Shown: piece by piece, positions 1 through 7,669 of the stretch
How the letters are laid out: each line of letters begins with the position of its first letter
Position numbering within the stretch: position 1 is the first letter of the stretch
Source: Variovorax boronicumulans
Lineage (GTDB): Bacteria; Pseudomonadota; Gammaproteobacteria; Burkholderiales; Burkholderiaceae_C
Assembly (NCBI RefSeq): GCF_019352895.1
Contig: NZ_JAAAFX010000015.1
Coordinates: forward strand, 1-64,000
Length of the DNA stretch: 64,000 bases
Direction: 5' to 3'
Notes under the pieces: model-generated
What the model was told of the DNA's origin: nothing
Database searches by the model: none
Seen by the model: only the letters and a program-made list of their open reading frames with translations
Made by a program: the position numbers and the translations under genes

Positions 1-783
1 CTCAAGGACCGCGGGATGACGCACACCCGGGTCGGCCAGCTCGCGCTCGCGGCGGCCGGCGTGGTCGATGCCTTCGCCTGGGTGCTGCTGGCGCTGGTGG
101 TGGCGCTGGCCAGCGCGGGCGGCGGCTGGGCCGCCTTCGGGCGCATCGCCTGCGGGCTGGCCGTGCTGGTGGCCGTGGTGTTCCTGGCGGTGCGGCCCCT
201 GCTGGCCTGGGCGCTGCGCCGCTACGCGCCCGACGGCGCGCCCTCGCCGATGCTGCTGGCCGGCCTGATGATCGGCCTGTTCGCCTGCGCCATGGTCACC
301 GAATGGCTGCACCTGCATGCGGTGTTCGGTGCCTTCCTGTTCGGCATCAGCCTGCCGCGCGACAACCGCTTGCTGCATGCGCTGGTCGAGCGCCTCGAGC
401 CGCTGTCGGTCATCGTGCTGATGCCCATCTTCTTCGCGCTGGCCGGGTTGGGCACGCACTCAGGTGCCTTCGCCAATGCCGGCCTCGGCGCGCTGGGCCT
501 GATCCTGCTGGTCGCGACCGTGGGCAAGATCGTCGGCGGCGCGGCCGGCGCGCGGGTCTGCGGCTACGACTGGCGCGAAAGCCTGTCGACCGGCGCGCTG
601 ATGAACTCACGCGGGCTGATGGAGCTGATCGTGATCAAGGTCGGCCTCGACGCGGGACTGATCGGTCCCGAGCTGTTCACGATGCTGCTGGTGATGGCGC
701 TGGCGACGACCGCGGCCACCGGGCCCCTGCTGACGCTGATCGAGCGGCGCGGCAGTGTGCGGGTCGGGCGCGCGGCACGCTGA
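1..783 (+). CDS. Cation:proton antiporter (CPA2/KefB-like), 5'-truncated
   Basis: The reading frame is open from the first base, so the gene starts outside the window and only about the last 260 codons are present. The protein is a string of hydrophobic membrane segments. The stretch HAVFGAFLFGISLPRD, about 100 codons in, is typical of the Na+/H+ exchanger fold of the CPA2 family, which exchanges Na+ or K+ for H+ across the inner membrane. The sequence ends just after the last membrane segment (LLTLIERRG), so there is no C-terminal TrkA-N/RCK nucleotide-binding domain as in KefB or KefC. It stops about 50 bases before the next gene. The substrate ion cannot be told from this fragment. Confidence 0.85.
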   Translation, partial: LKDRGMTHTRVGQLALAAAGVVDAFAWVLLALVVALASAGGGWAAFGRIACGLAVLVAVVFLAVRPLLAWALRRYAPDGAPSPMLLAGLMIGLFACAMVTEWLHLHAVFGAFLFGISLPRDNRLLHALVERLEPLSVIVLMPIFFALAGLGTHSGAFANAGLGALGLILLVATVGKIVGGAAGARVCGYDWRESLSTGALMNSRGLMELIVIKVGLDAGLIGPELFTMLLVMALATTAATGPLLTLIERRGSVRVGRAAR

Positions 784-830
784 CGACCGACGGCACAATG
801 CGTGCCAACGAATCAATTCAAGCCAAGGGA

Positions 831-2168
831 ATGGACGCCATGGAAGCAAGCCAGGAATGCGACGTGCTGGTGATCGGCGGCGGACCCGCCGGCTCGACCA
901 TCGCCACGCTGCTCGCGCGCCAGGGACGGCGCGTCGTGATGCTCGAGAAGGCGCACCACCCGCGCTTCCACATCGGCGAGTCGCTGCTGCCGGGCAACGT
1001 CGAGCTGTTCGAGAAGCTGGGCGTGCGCGACCAGGTCGAGAAGATCGGCATGCCGAAGTTCGGCATCGAGTTCGTGCCGCCCGACCTGCCCTACCGCAGC
1101 TACGTCGATTTCTCCGAGGGCTGGAACCCGAAGCTCGACTCGGCCTGGCAGGTGCGCCGTTCGGAGCTCGACGAGCTGCTGTTCCGCAACGCGACGAAGG
1201 AGGGTGCGCTGACGCTCGAGGGCGCGCAGGTGCGGCAGGTCGATTTCGACGACGGCGGCGCCACGGTGCAGGCGGTGCTCGACGACGGCGCGCGCCGCAG
1301 CTGGCGCGCGAAGTTCGTGGTCGATGCGAGCGGGCGCGACACGCTGCTGGCCACCAAGCTCCAGTCCAAGAAGAAGAACACCGAACACAACAGCACGGCG
1401 CTGTTTGGCCACTTCCGCGGCGCGCGCCGGCTCGAGGGCAAGCGCGAGGGCAACATCAGCATCTGCTGGTTCGAGCACGGCTGGTTCTGGTTCATCCCGC
1501 TGGTCGACGGCACGACCAGCGTGGGCGCGGTGTGCTGGGCCTACTACCTGAAGGCGCGCGACAAGCCGCTCAAGGACTACTTCCACGACACCATCGCGCT
1601 GTGTCCCGAACTGGCCGACCGCCTGAAGGACGCGACCCTGGTCGACGACGTGGTGCACGCCACCGGCAACTTCAGCTACGCCAGCACCCACGCCACCGGC
1701 GAGCGCTACCTGATGGTGGGCGACGCCTTCACCTTCATCGACCCGATGTTCTCCTCGGGCGTGTTCCTCGCGATGCAGAGCGCCTTCGACGGTGCCGAAC
1801 TGGTGGCCACCGCGCTCGACCGGCCGGCCGAGCTGCCGGCCGCGCGCCGTGCGCTGGAAAAGCGCATGCGCGTCGGCCCGCGCGACTATTCGTGGTTCAT
1901 CTACCGGGTCACGAACCCGACGATCCGCGACATGTTCATGCACCCGAACAATGCCTTCAACGCCAAGCAGGGGCTGATGTCGCTGCTGGCCGCCGACATC
2001 CACAACCAGGGGCCGGCCTACCGGCAGTCGCTGCGGATGTTCAAGCTGATCTACTACTTCGTATCGCTGATCCATCCGCGCCGCACCTATGCCGGCTGGA
2101 AGCGGCGCGCCGGCAACATCCGCGACCACGGCGCGCTCAAGGGCGAGACGATCCAGACCTCGGATTGA
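831..2168 (+). CDS. FAD-dependent oxidoreductase, halogenase-like
   Basis: This is a single-component-type FAD-binding protein of 445 residues. It has a dinucleotide-binding GGGPAG at residues 16-21, the GESLLP loop (49-54) shared by flavin halogenases and related hydroxylases, and a WFWFIP segment (218-223) that matches the W-x-W-x-I-P signature of flavin-dependent halogenases. K76 lies in a MPKFG segment about where the catalytic lysine of halogenases falls. GDAFTFIDPMFSSG near residue 300 is the usual second FAD contact. The AAGGGA ribosome site fits ATG at 840 (spacing about 9) as well as ATG at 831; both are in frame. No flavin reductase or natural-product genes are adjacent, so the substrate is unknown and a hydroxylase or reductase role is possible. 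Confidence 0.8.
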   Translation: MDAMEASQECDVLVIGGGPAGSTIATLLARQGRRVVMLEKAHHPRFHIGESLLPGNVELFEKLGVRDQVEKIGMPKFGIEFVPPDLPYRSYVDFSEGWNPKLDSAWQVRRSELDELLFRNATKEGALTLEGAQVRQVDFDDGGATVQAVLDDGARRSWRAKFVVDASGRDTLLATKLQSKKKNTEHNSTALFGHFRGARRLEGKREGNISICWFEHGWFWFIPLVDGTTSVGAVCWAYYLKARDKPLKDYFHDTIALCPELADRLKDATLVDDVVHATGNFSYASTHATGERYLMVGDAFTFIDPMFSSGVFLAMQSAFDGAELVATALDRPAELPAARRALEKRMRVGPRDYSWFIYRVTNPTIRDMFMHPNNAFNAKQGLMSLLAADIHNQGPAYRQSLRMFKLIYYFVSLIHPRRTYAGWKRRAGNIRDHGALKGETIQTSD

Positions 2169-2290
2169 GGTCAGGCGGATGCCCCGGCACGCGGCGCGGA
2201 CGAAAGTCGGGCGCGCCGCCGAGGCCGCGCTTTTGCGCTAAAACCCGAAGCTGACCCGTTACTTTTTCTGCGCCGCAAGGCGGATCCGAC

Positions 2291-3196
2291 ATGCAATCCT
2301 TCGACGTCGACGACATCGTCCGCGCACTGCGCGACGCACGCCATGAATGGCGCGACTCGCAAAAACGCTCGCGCGAACCCGTGGGCCGTGAATTTCCCTC
2401 GCGCGAGGCCCTGACCGAGATCGTCGAGGCGCTCAAGGGCGCGCTGTTCCCGATGCGGCTGGGCCCGCCCGACCTGCGCCACGAGAGCGAGGATTTCTAT
2501 GTGGGCCACACGCTCGACGCGGCGCTGATGGGCCTGGTCGCGCAGGCCCGGCTCGAGCTGCGCTACGTGGGGCGCCAGCAGTCGCTCGACGAGATGGCGA
2601 TCGACGCGCAGGCCAGCGCGGCCGTCAAGGCCTTCGGCGCCTCGCTGCCGCAGATCCGCCGCCTGCTCGACAGCGACGTGCTGGCGGCCTACCAGGGCGA
2701 CCCGGCGGCGCGCAGCGTCGACGAGGTGCTGCTGTGCTATCCGGGCGTGCTGGCAATGATCCACCACCGCCTCGCGCACCGGCTCTACGGCCTGGGCCTG
2801 CCGCTGCTGGCGCGCATCGTGGCCGAGCTGGCCCACGGCCAGACCGGCATCGACATCCATCCGGGCGCGACCATCGGCGCGGGCTTCTTCATGGACCACG
2901 GCACCGGCGTGGTGATCGGCGAGACGGCCGTGATCGGTGAGCGCGTGCGCCTCTACCAGGCCGTGACGCTGGGCGCCAAGCGCTTCCCGACCGATGCCGA
3001 AGGCCATCTGCAGAAGGGGCTGCCGCGCCATCCGGTGGTGGAGGACGACGTGGTGATCTACGCCGGCGCGACGATCCTGGGGCGTGTGACGCTGGGCAAG
3101 GGCGCGACCATCGGCGGCAACGTCTGGATCACCGACGACGTGCCCGCGGGCGCCAGCGTCACGCAGGCCAGCCTGCAAAAGAAGCCCTGCACCTGA
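2291..3196 (+). CDS. cysE: Serine O-acetyltransferase
   Basis: This 301-residue protein transfers acetyl from acetyl-CoA to L-serine, the step before sulfide incorporation into cysteine. A helical N-terminal part (to about residue 180) precedes a left-handed hexapeptide-repeat domain. In DIHPGATIG...FMDHGTG the histidine H203 corresponds to the catalytic histidine of CysE. The chain ends in a short tail (QKKPCT) after the last repeat, where the family places its cysteine-sensitive C-terminus. The gene stands alone, about 120 bases after the flavoprotein gene. A sulfate-uptake operon lies 4.5 kb downstream, so sulfur assimilation is represented twice in this neighbourhood. The symbol rests on family recognition; the longer EpsC-type subfamily is the close alternative. 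Confidence 0.92.
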   Translation: MQSFDVDDIVRALRDARHEWRDSQKRSREPVGREFPSREALTEIVEALKGALFPMRLGPPDLRHESEDFYVGHTLDAALMGLVAQARLELRYVGRQQSLDEMAIDAQASAAVKAFGASLPQIRRLLDSDVLAAYQGDPAARSVDEVLLCYPGVLAMIHHRLAHRLYGLGLPLLARIVAELAHGQTGIDIHPGATIGAGFFMDHGTGVVIGETAVIGERVRLYQAVTLGAKRFPTDAEGHLQKGLPRHPVVEDDVVIYAGATILGRVTLGKGATIGGNVWITDDVPAGASVTQASLQKKPCT

Positions 3197-3208
3197 GTCC
3201 TACGTTCT

Positions 3209-3220
3209 GAGACATGTCTC
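3209..3220. promoter_or_regulatory. 12-bp perfect palindrome upstream of the DsbA-like gene
   Basis: GAGACATGTCTC is a perfect 12-base palindrome lying 41 bases before the start of the DsbA-like gene and 12 bases after the cysE stop. Its position fits an operator at the promoter of the downstream gene. No regulator is identified and chance cannot be excluded. Confidence 0.3.
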
Positions 3221-3260
3221 GGGGTCATACTGTGCGTTCCGCCTCTCTCTGGAGAACGCC

Positions 3261-3809
3261 ATGAATGCCGCAGTCAATCCGAAGCGCCTGCTCGAACCCG
3301 ACGAGACGACGGACCACGTGCTCGGCCCGCACGGCGCGCGCGCCACGCTGGTCGAGTACGGCGATTTCGAGTGCCCCTCGTGTGCACAGGCCTACCCCGC
3401 CGTGAAGATCATGCTGGACCACTTCGGGCCCAAGGTGCGCTACGTGTTCCGGCACTTCCCGCTGCGCGAGGTGCACCCGCACGCCGAGCTGGCGGCCGAG
3501 GCCGCCGAAGCCGCGGGCGCGCAGGGCAAGTTCTGGCCCTTCCACGACCTGCTGTTCACGCACCCGCATCGGCTGGGCGAAGCGCATCTGCGCGAGCATG
3601 CCCAGCAGGCGGGCCTGGACATGGCGCGCTTCGAGAACGAGCTGCGCGACCATGTCTACCTGCAGCGCGTGCAGGAGCAGATGCAGGTCGCGACGCAGCT
3701 GCGCGTGCGCGCCACGCCGACCTTCTATCTCAACGGCGAGTTCGTCGACGTGTCCTTCGGGCTCCAGCACCTGCAGCGGGCCATCGAGCGCGTGCTCGAT
3801 CCGGCCTGA
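3261..3809 (+). CDS. DsbA-family thioredoxin-fold protein, cytosolic
   Basis: The 182-residue protein has a thioredoxin fold with the redox pair C38-P-S-C41 in the context DFECPSCAQAYP, as in the DsbA/FrnE-like superfamily. The cis-proline loop is RATPTFYLNG near residue 152. There is no signal peptide, so unlike classical DsbA it should act in the cytoplasm, as a thiol-disulfide oxidoreductase or a glutathione-type detoxification protein. Similar domains occur fused to NhaA antiporters. A good ribosome site (TCTGGAGAACGCC) precedes ATG 3261. The neighbouring FMN reductase begins 40 bases downstream, suggesting a small redox-related transcription unit. The physiological partner is not evident. 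Confidence 0.85.
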   Translation: MNAAVNPKRLLEPDETTDHVLGPHGARATLVEYGDFECPSCAQAYPAVKIMLDHFGPKVRYVFRHFPLREVHPHAELAAEAAEAAGAQGKFWPFHDLLFTHPHRLGEAHLREHAQQAGLDMARFENELRDHVYLQRVQEQMQVATQLRVRATPTFYLNGEFVDVSFGLQHLQRAIERVLDPA

Positions 3810-3848
3810 GCCCTTTTCTTCCACTTCCATTTCTTCTGGAGAGATTGC

Positions 3849-4397
3849 ATGAGTCAGTACAAGATCGCGGTCGTCATCGGCAGCCTGCGCAAGGATTCGT
3901 TCAACCGCAAGCTGGCGCTGGCGCTGGCCCACCTCGCGCCCTCGGACTTCACCTTCGAGCACCTGGAGATCGGTGACCTGCCGCTCTACAACCAGGACGA
4001 CGACGGCAACCAGGCGCCGGCCGTGAAGCGGCTGAAGACCGAGATCGCGGCGGCCCAGGGCCTGCTGTTCGTGACGCCGGAATACAACCGCTCGGTGCCG
4101 GGCGTGCTGAAGAACGCGATCGACCATGCCTCGCGGCCCTATGGCCAGAACGCGTGGGGCGGCAAGCCGGCCGGCGTGATCGGGGTGTCGGTGGGCGCCA
4201 TCGGCACCGCGCTGGCGCAGCAGCACCTGCGCAACGTACTGGCCTACCTCGACGTGCCGACGCTGGGCCAGCCCGAGGCCTTCATCCAGAACAAGGAAGG
4301 GCTGTTCGACGACAAGGGCCACGTGTCGGACGCCAGCAAGCAGTTCCTGCAGAGCTGGGTCGACAAGTACGTGGCCTGGGTCAAGACACACAACTGA
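3849..4397 (+). CDS. NADPH-dependent FMN reductase
   Basis: This is a flavodoxin-like fold protein of 182 residues of the NADPH-dependent FMN reductase family (ChrR/YieF/AzoB-like quinone or azo reductases). The phosphate-binding loop GSLRKDSFNRK is at residues 11-21 and the second FMN-contacting segment TPEYNRSVPGVLKN is near residue 77. Members reduce quinones, chromate or FMN with NAD(P)H in the cytoplasm and often serve as antioxidants. A GGAGAG ribosome site precedes ATG 3849. The gene follows the DsbA-like gene on the same strand and ends at a GC-rich hairpin facing azoR. Confidence 0.88.
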   Translation: MSQYKIAVVIGSLRKDSFNRKLALALAHLAPSDFTFEHLEIGDLPLYNQDDDGNQAPAVKRLKTEIAAAQGLLFVTPEYNRSVPGVLKNAIDHASRPYGQNAWGGKPAGVIGVSVGAIGTALAQQHLRNVLAYLDVPTLGQPEAFIQNKEGLFDDKGHVSDASKQFLQSWVDKYVAWVKTHN

Positions 4398-4543
4398 ATA
4401 CGCGCATGAACCTGCCGCGCACCCCGATCCCGCATCTGCGGTCCTCACCGCACGGGTGTGCGGCTCCGGTCCACAACTCAGGTTTGGCAGGCTCGGGGCG
4501 CTCGCGACGGTTCCTGCGCGCGTTCTGAGCGCTGTGCCTTGAC

Positions 4544-4561
4544 GCGGGCCCGAAGGCCCGC
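4544..4561. terminator. GC-rich hairpin between converging genes
   Basis: GCGGGCC, loop CGAA, GGCCCGC forms a perfect 7-bp stem between the FMN reductase (plus) and azoR (minus), six bases beyond the azoR stop. There is no clear T run on either side, so it may stall or stabilise transcripts rather than act as a strong intrinsic terminator. Confidence 0.45.
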
Positions 4562-4566
4562 CGGGT

Positions 4567-5214
4567 TCAGGCAGCGAGTTGGGTGACGGCCTGGTTGGCC
4601 GCTTCGGCCGTGGCGGCACGGATGTCGGCGCGGGCCGACTCGATGGCCGCGGCCTTGGGGGCTTCGCCCATCGCCAGGCCCTCGGCACGCACGATGCGCA
4701 CGTCGGTGATGCCGAAGAAGCCGAACACCACCTTGAGGTAGCTTTCCTGGTGCTCAGCGGCCTGGCCGCCTTCGCTGGTGGAGTAGATGCCGCCGCGCGA
4801 AGAAGCCACGATCACGGTCTTGCCGCCGGCCAGGCCGACCGGGCCCTTGTCGGTGTACTTGAAGGTGCGGCCGATCTGCGCGAGGCGATCGATCCAGGCC
4901 TTGAGCTGGGTCGGGATGCTGAAGTTGTAGAGCGGTGCGCCCACGACGATCACGTCGGCGGCCAGGAACTGGCTCACCAGCTTTTCCGAGACCGCGTTCT
5001 CGCGCTTCTGCGCTTCGGTGGGTTCGGCCTGCAGGCCGACCTTGATGCCCAGCGCGTTGGCATCGAAATGGTTGGGGGTGTCGACGGCCAGGTCGAGGTA
5101 GTCGACCGTGGTGTCGGGGTGCACACGGCGCCATTCGGCGACGATGTCGGCCGTGAGTTGGCGGGAGACGGAATTGGTACCCAGAACGCTGGCGTCCACT
5201 TGCAGCAGTTTCAT
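4567..5214 (-). CDS. azoR: FMN-dependent NADH:azoreductase/quinone reductase
   Basis: This 215-residue flavodoxin-fold enzyme begins [20 protein letters not shown], whose serine-rich loop binds FMN phosphate as in Azo[18 protein letters not shown] (about residues 97-113) is the family signature at the flavin face, and SSRGGIYS near residue 143 is the other FMN loop. AzoR reduces azo dyes and quinones with NADH and protects against thiol stress. It is transcribed away from a LysR-type gene 133 bases upstream, the standard arrangement for a regulator controlling its neighbour. Length matches the family (about 200-210 residues). Confidence 0.92.
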   Translation of the reverse strand: MKLLQVDASVLGTNSVSRQLTADIVAEWRRVHPDTTVDYLDLAVDTPNHFDANALGIKVGLQAEPTEAQKRENAVSEKLVSQFLAADVIVVGAPLYNFSIPTQLKAWIDRLAQIGRTFKYTDKGPVGLAGGKTVIVASSRGGIYSTSEGGQAAEHQESYLKVVFGFFGITDVRIVRAEGLAMGEAPKAAAIESARADIRAATAEAANQAVTQLAA

Positions 5215-5289
5215 GATCAGTCGCTCACTTTCGATTCAGAAGGGTCGGCACGGAAGGCCGGCATGGAGAGAATTCTATTTTTGAGACCA

Positions 5290-5319
5290 GTGGCTGATAA
5301 GTCGGTAAATTTGAGCCAC
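5290..5319. promoter_or_regulatory. Inverted repeat in the azoR/LysR divergent promoter region
   Basis: GTGGCT (5290-5295) and AGCCAC (5314-5319) form a 6-bp inverted repeat with an 18-base spacer between the divergent azoR and LysR genes. The surrounding bases are AT-rich for this genome. It is a candidate LysR binding site; the T-N11-A consensus was not resolved with certainty. Confidence 0.35.
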
Positions 5320-5347
5320 ATCGTTCTCTATTTGGGACAATAAGCCG

Positions 5348-6322
5348 ATGCAGGACCTCAACGACATGGTTTTCTTCGCCGAAGTGGCGGAACGGGGCGG
5401 CTTCACCGCCGCCAGCAAGGCGCTGGGCGTGCCCAAGTCGCGCCTGTCGCGGCGGGTGGCCGATCTCGAGGCCTCGCTGGGTGTGCAGCTGCTCCAGCGC
5501 AGCACGCGGCGCCTGTCGCTCACGCCCGCGGGCGAGCTCTACCTGCGCTACTGCCTCGAGATGCGCGACGCCGCCCAGGCCGCTTCCGAGGCCGTGTCCC
5601 AGGTGCAGACCGAGCCGCGCGGCACGGTGCGCATCACCTGCCCGGTGACGCTGGCGCAAAGCAGCGTGGGGCCCCTGCTGCCGGTGTTCATGCGCCGCTA
5701 TCCCGGCATCCGCATCGAGATGCGCGTGCTGAACCGGCCGGTGGACCCGGTGGAGGAGGGGATCGATCTGGCCCTGCGCGTGCGCCCGTCGATCGAGGAC
5801 AGCGCCACGCTGGCGGCCCGCAACTTCGGCGAGAGCCGCGGCATGCTGGTGATGAGCGCCGAGCGGCTGCCGCACCAGGGGCCGCTGCAGGGGCCGGAAG
5901 ACCTGGCGCGCATCGACACGGTGGCCATGTCCGCCGGCGACGGCCGCGCCACCCTGGCGCTGGCCGGCCCCGACGGCCGCACGCACCAGGCGGTGCACCA
6001 CCCGCGCTACGTGGCCGACGACCTGCTGACGCTCAAGATCGCGATCATGCAGGGCGTCGGCGCCGGCATGCTGCCCGACTACATGTGCCGCCGCGAGCTG
6101 GCGAGCGGCGAACTGGTCGAAGTGCTGCCCGGCTGGGCGCCGCAGGCCGGCGTGGTGCACGCGATGTACGCGCCGCGCCGGGCGCTGGTGCCGGCGGTGC
6201 GCCACCTGCTCGATTTCCTGGCCGAGCACCTGGACGGGCACGAGCCGGTGGGCTGCGCGAGCGAGGAAGAAGCGGCGCTGCGGGTCGCGCTTAGTGCCAA
6301 AACGACATATTCAAACAATTAG
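5348..6322 (+). CDS. LysR-family transcriptional regulator
   Basis: A 324-residue LysR-type regulator with an N-terminal winged helix-turn-helix (residues 1-60, including AASKALGVPKSRLSRRVADL) followed by a periplasmic-binding-protein-like effector domain (about 90-300). It belongs to the subgroup beginning with a DLNDMVFFAEV-type N-terminus, common in Burkholderiales, which often senses aromatic or quinone compounds. It is divergent from azoR and probably controls it, with an inverted repeat between them. The peroxiredoxin gene begins 73 bases downstream on the same strand. The effector is unknown. Confidence 0.92.
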   Translation: MQDLNDMVFFAEVAERGGFTAASKALGVPKSRLSRRVADLEASLGVQLLQRSTRRLSLTPAGELYLRYCLEMRDAAQAASEAVSQVQTEPRGTVRITCPVTLAQSSVGPLLPVFMRRYPGIRIEMRVLNRPVDPVEEGIDLALRVRPSIEDSATLAARNFGESRGMLVMSAERLPHQGPLQGPEDLARIDTVAMSAGDGRATLALAGPDGRTHQAVHHPRYVADDLLTLKIAIMQGVGAGMLPDYMCRRELASGELVEVLPGWAPQAGVVHAMYAPRRALVPAVRHLLDFLAEHLDGHEPVGCASEEEAALRVALSAKTTYSNN

Positions 6323-6335
6323 ATATTCGTTTGTT
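6307..6335 (+). promoter_or_regulatory. AT-rich promoter-like segment before the peroxiredoxin gene
   Basis: An unusually AT-rich patch overlaps the LysR stop codon and lies 60-90 bases before the peroxiredoxin start. It has ATATTC twice (6307 and 6323, period 16) and an inverted AACAA/TTGTT pair (6314-6318, 6331-6335). This fits the promoter and a regulator site for the peroxiredoxin gene. The regulator is not identified. Confidence 0.35.
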
Positions 6336-6395
6336 ATCCGAGCCGGCCTTCCCACAATCGGTGCTCCAACCCCATTCCACTGAGGAGCGACGACC

Positions 6396-7037
6396 ATGGC
6401 CACCCTTCGACTCGGCGACACCGCCCCCGATTTCCTGCAGGACTCCAGCGAAGGTCCGATCCAGTTCCACCAGTGGGCTGGCGATTCGTGGGTCGTGCTG
6501 TTCTCGCATCCGGCCGACTTCACGCCGGTCTGCACCACTGAGCTGGGCAAGACGGCGGCGCTGTCGGGTGAATTCGCCAAGCGCGGCGTGAAGCCGATCG
6601 CCGTGAGCGTGGACCCGGTCGACAAGCACCAGGGCTGGATCGCCGACATCAACGAGACGCAGAACACCACGGTGAACTTCCCGATCCTGGCCGATGCCGA
6701 CCGCAAGGTGGCCGACCTGTACGACATGATCCACCCGAACGCCTCGACCACCGCCACGGTGCGCAGCGTGTTCATCATCGATCCGAAGCACGTGGTGCGC
6801 ACCACGCTGACCTACCCGGCGAGCACCGGCCGCAACTTCGACGAGATCCTGCGCGTGATCGATTCGCTGCAGCTCACCGACAGCCACAAGGTCGCGACGC
6901 CCGCCAACTGGAAGGACGGCGACGACGTGGTGATCATCCCCAGCCTGCAGGACCCGGCCGAACTGGCCCAGCGTTTCCCCAAGGGCTTCAAGGCCGTGCG
7001 TCCGTACCTGCGCGTCACGCCCCAGCCGAACAAGTAA
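6396..7037 (+). CDS. 1-Cys peroxiredoxin (Prx6 type)
   Basis: A 213-residue peroxiredoxin that reduces hydrogen and organic peroxides in the cytoplasm. The peroxidatic cysteine is C46 in the PVCTTE motif (Prx6 subfamily consensus) and it is the only cysteine in the chain, so the enzyme must be of the 1-Cys type and need an external thiol for recycling. The conserved threonine (T43) sits three residues before it. The extended C-terminal domain (from about residue 170) is the dimerisation arm typical of Prx6. GAGGAG ribosome site precedes ATG 6396. Its position beside azoR, the FMN reductase and the DsbA-like gene groups several antioxidant proteins. Confidence 0.93.
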   Translation: MATLRLGDTAPDFLQDSSEGPIQFHQWAGDSWVVLFSHPADFTPVCTTELGKTAALSGEFAKRGVKPIAVSVDPVDKHQGWIADINETQNTTVNFPILADADRKVADLYDMIHPNASTTATVRSVFIIDPKHVVRTTLTYPASTGRNFDEILRVIDSLQLTDSHKVATPANWKDGDDVVIIPSLQDPAELAQRFPKGFKAVRPYLRVTPQPNK

Positions 7038-7040
7038 GCG

Positions 7041-7097
7041 ATGAAGCTGGCGTTGATCACCGGCGTGCGAGCGCTGTCCCGCAGGCTGGCGCCGTGA
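7041..7097 (+). CDS. Possible 18-codon leader peptide
   Basis: ATG at 7041 opens an 18-codon frame (MKLALITGVRALSRRLAP) whose TGA shares GTGA with the GTG start of the next gene. The overlap would allow translational coupling, and the frame begins three bases after the peroxiredoxin stop. The ribosome site is weak, there is no homology evidence, and such short frames arise by chance in GC-rich DNA. Confidence 0.2.
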   Translation: MKLALITGVRALSRRLAP

Positions 7098-7669
7098 CCC
7101 ATCGCGTCGTCATCGTTCCGGGCTGGCGCGATTCGGGTCCGGGCCACTGGCAGAGCCTGTGGGCCGAGGGCCTGGCCGACGCCGCGCGCGTGGTGCAGGA
7201 CGACTGGGTGTCGCCCCGGCGCGAATCCTGGATCCGGGCGATCGGCGACCTGATCCTGGCGCAGGACGCACCGGTGGTCGTGGCCGCCCACAGCCTGGGC
7301 TGCATCGCGGTCGCGCACCTGCCGCCACCGGTGGTCGAGCGCATCGCCGGCGCCCTGCTGGTGGCCCCGGCCGACCCCGAGCGCCGGGCGGCGCTGGCCG
7401 ATTTCGCGCCGGTGCCCTACGCCGCGCTGCCCTACCGCAGCGTCGTGGTGGCCAGCAGCAACGACCCCTTCTGCCCGGTGCGCCTGGCCGGTGCCTATGC
7501 GCGGGCCTGGGGCAGCGAATTCGTCCGCATGCAGAATGCGGGCCACATCAACGTCGACTCGGGGCACGGGGACTGGCCGCTCGGCCTGGCACTGCTCCAG
7601 TCGCTGACCGAAGCGCCCAGCCAGATGCTGGCGGGCCGAACCTCTTCAGAACCTTTGGCAACCTCATGA
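7094..7669 (+). CDS. YdeN/RBBP9-type serine hydrolase
   Basis: A 191-residue single-domain alpha/beta hydrolase of the RBBP9/YdeN family. The nucleophile is S67 in the elbow AHSLG. The acid is probably in the segment NDPFCP (around residue 137) and the histidine in GHINVDSGHGDW (around 151-162), which is the family-typical C-terminal signature. The start is GTG, as the frame has no suitable upstream ATG. The stop overlaps the sbp start as ATGA, so the hydrolase is translationally coupled to the sulfate-binding protein and belongs to the sulfate-uptake operon. Substrates of this family are poorly known; a role in sulfate-ester or thioester handling would be pure guesswork. Confidence 0.85.
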   Translation: MTHRVVIVPGWRDSGPGHWQSLWAEGLADAARVVQDDWVSPRRESWIRAIGDLILAQDAPVVVAAHSLGCIAVAHLPPPVVERIAGALLVAPADPERRAALADFAPVPYAALPYRSVVVASSNDPFCPVRLAGAYARAWGSEFVRMQNAGHINVDSGHGDWPLGLALLQSLTEAPSQMLAGRTSSEPLATS

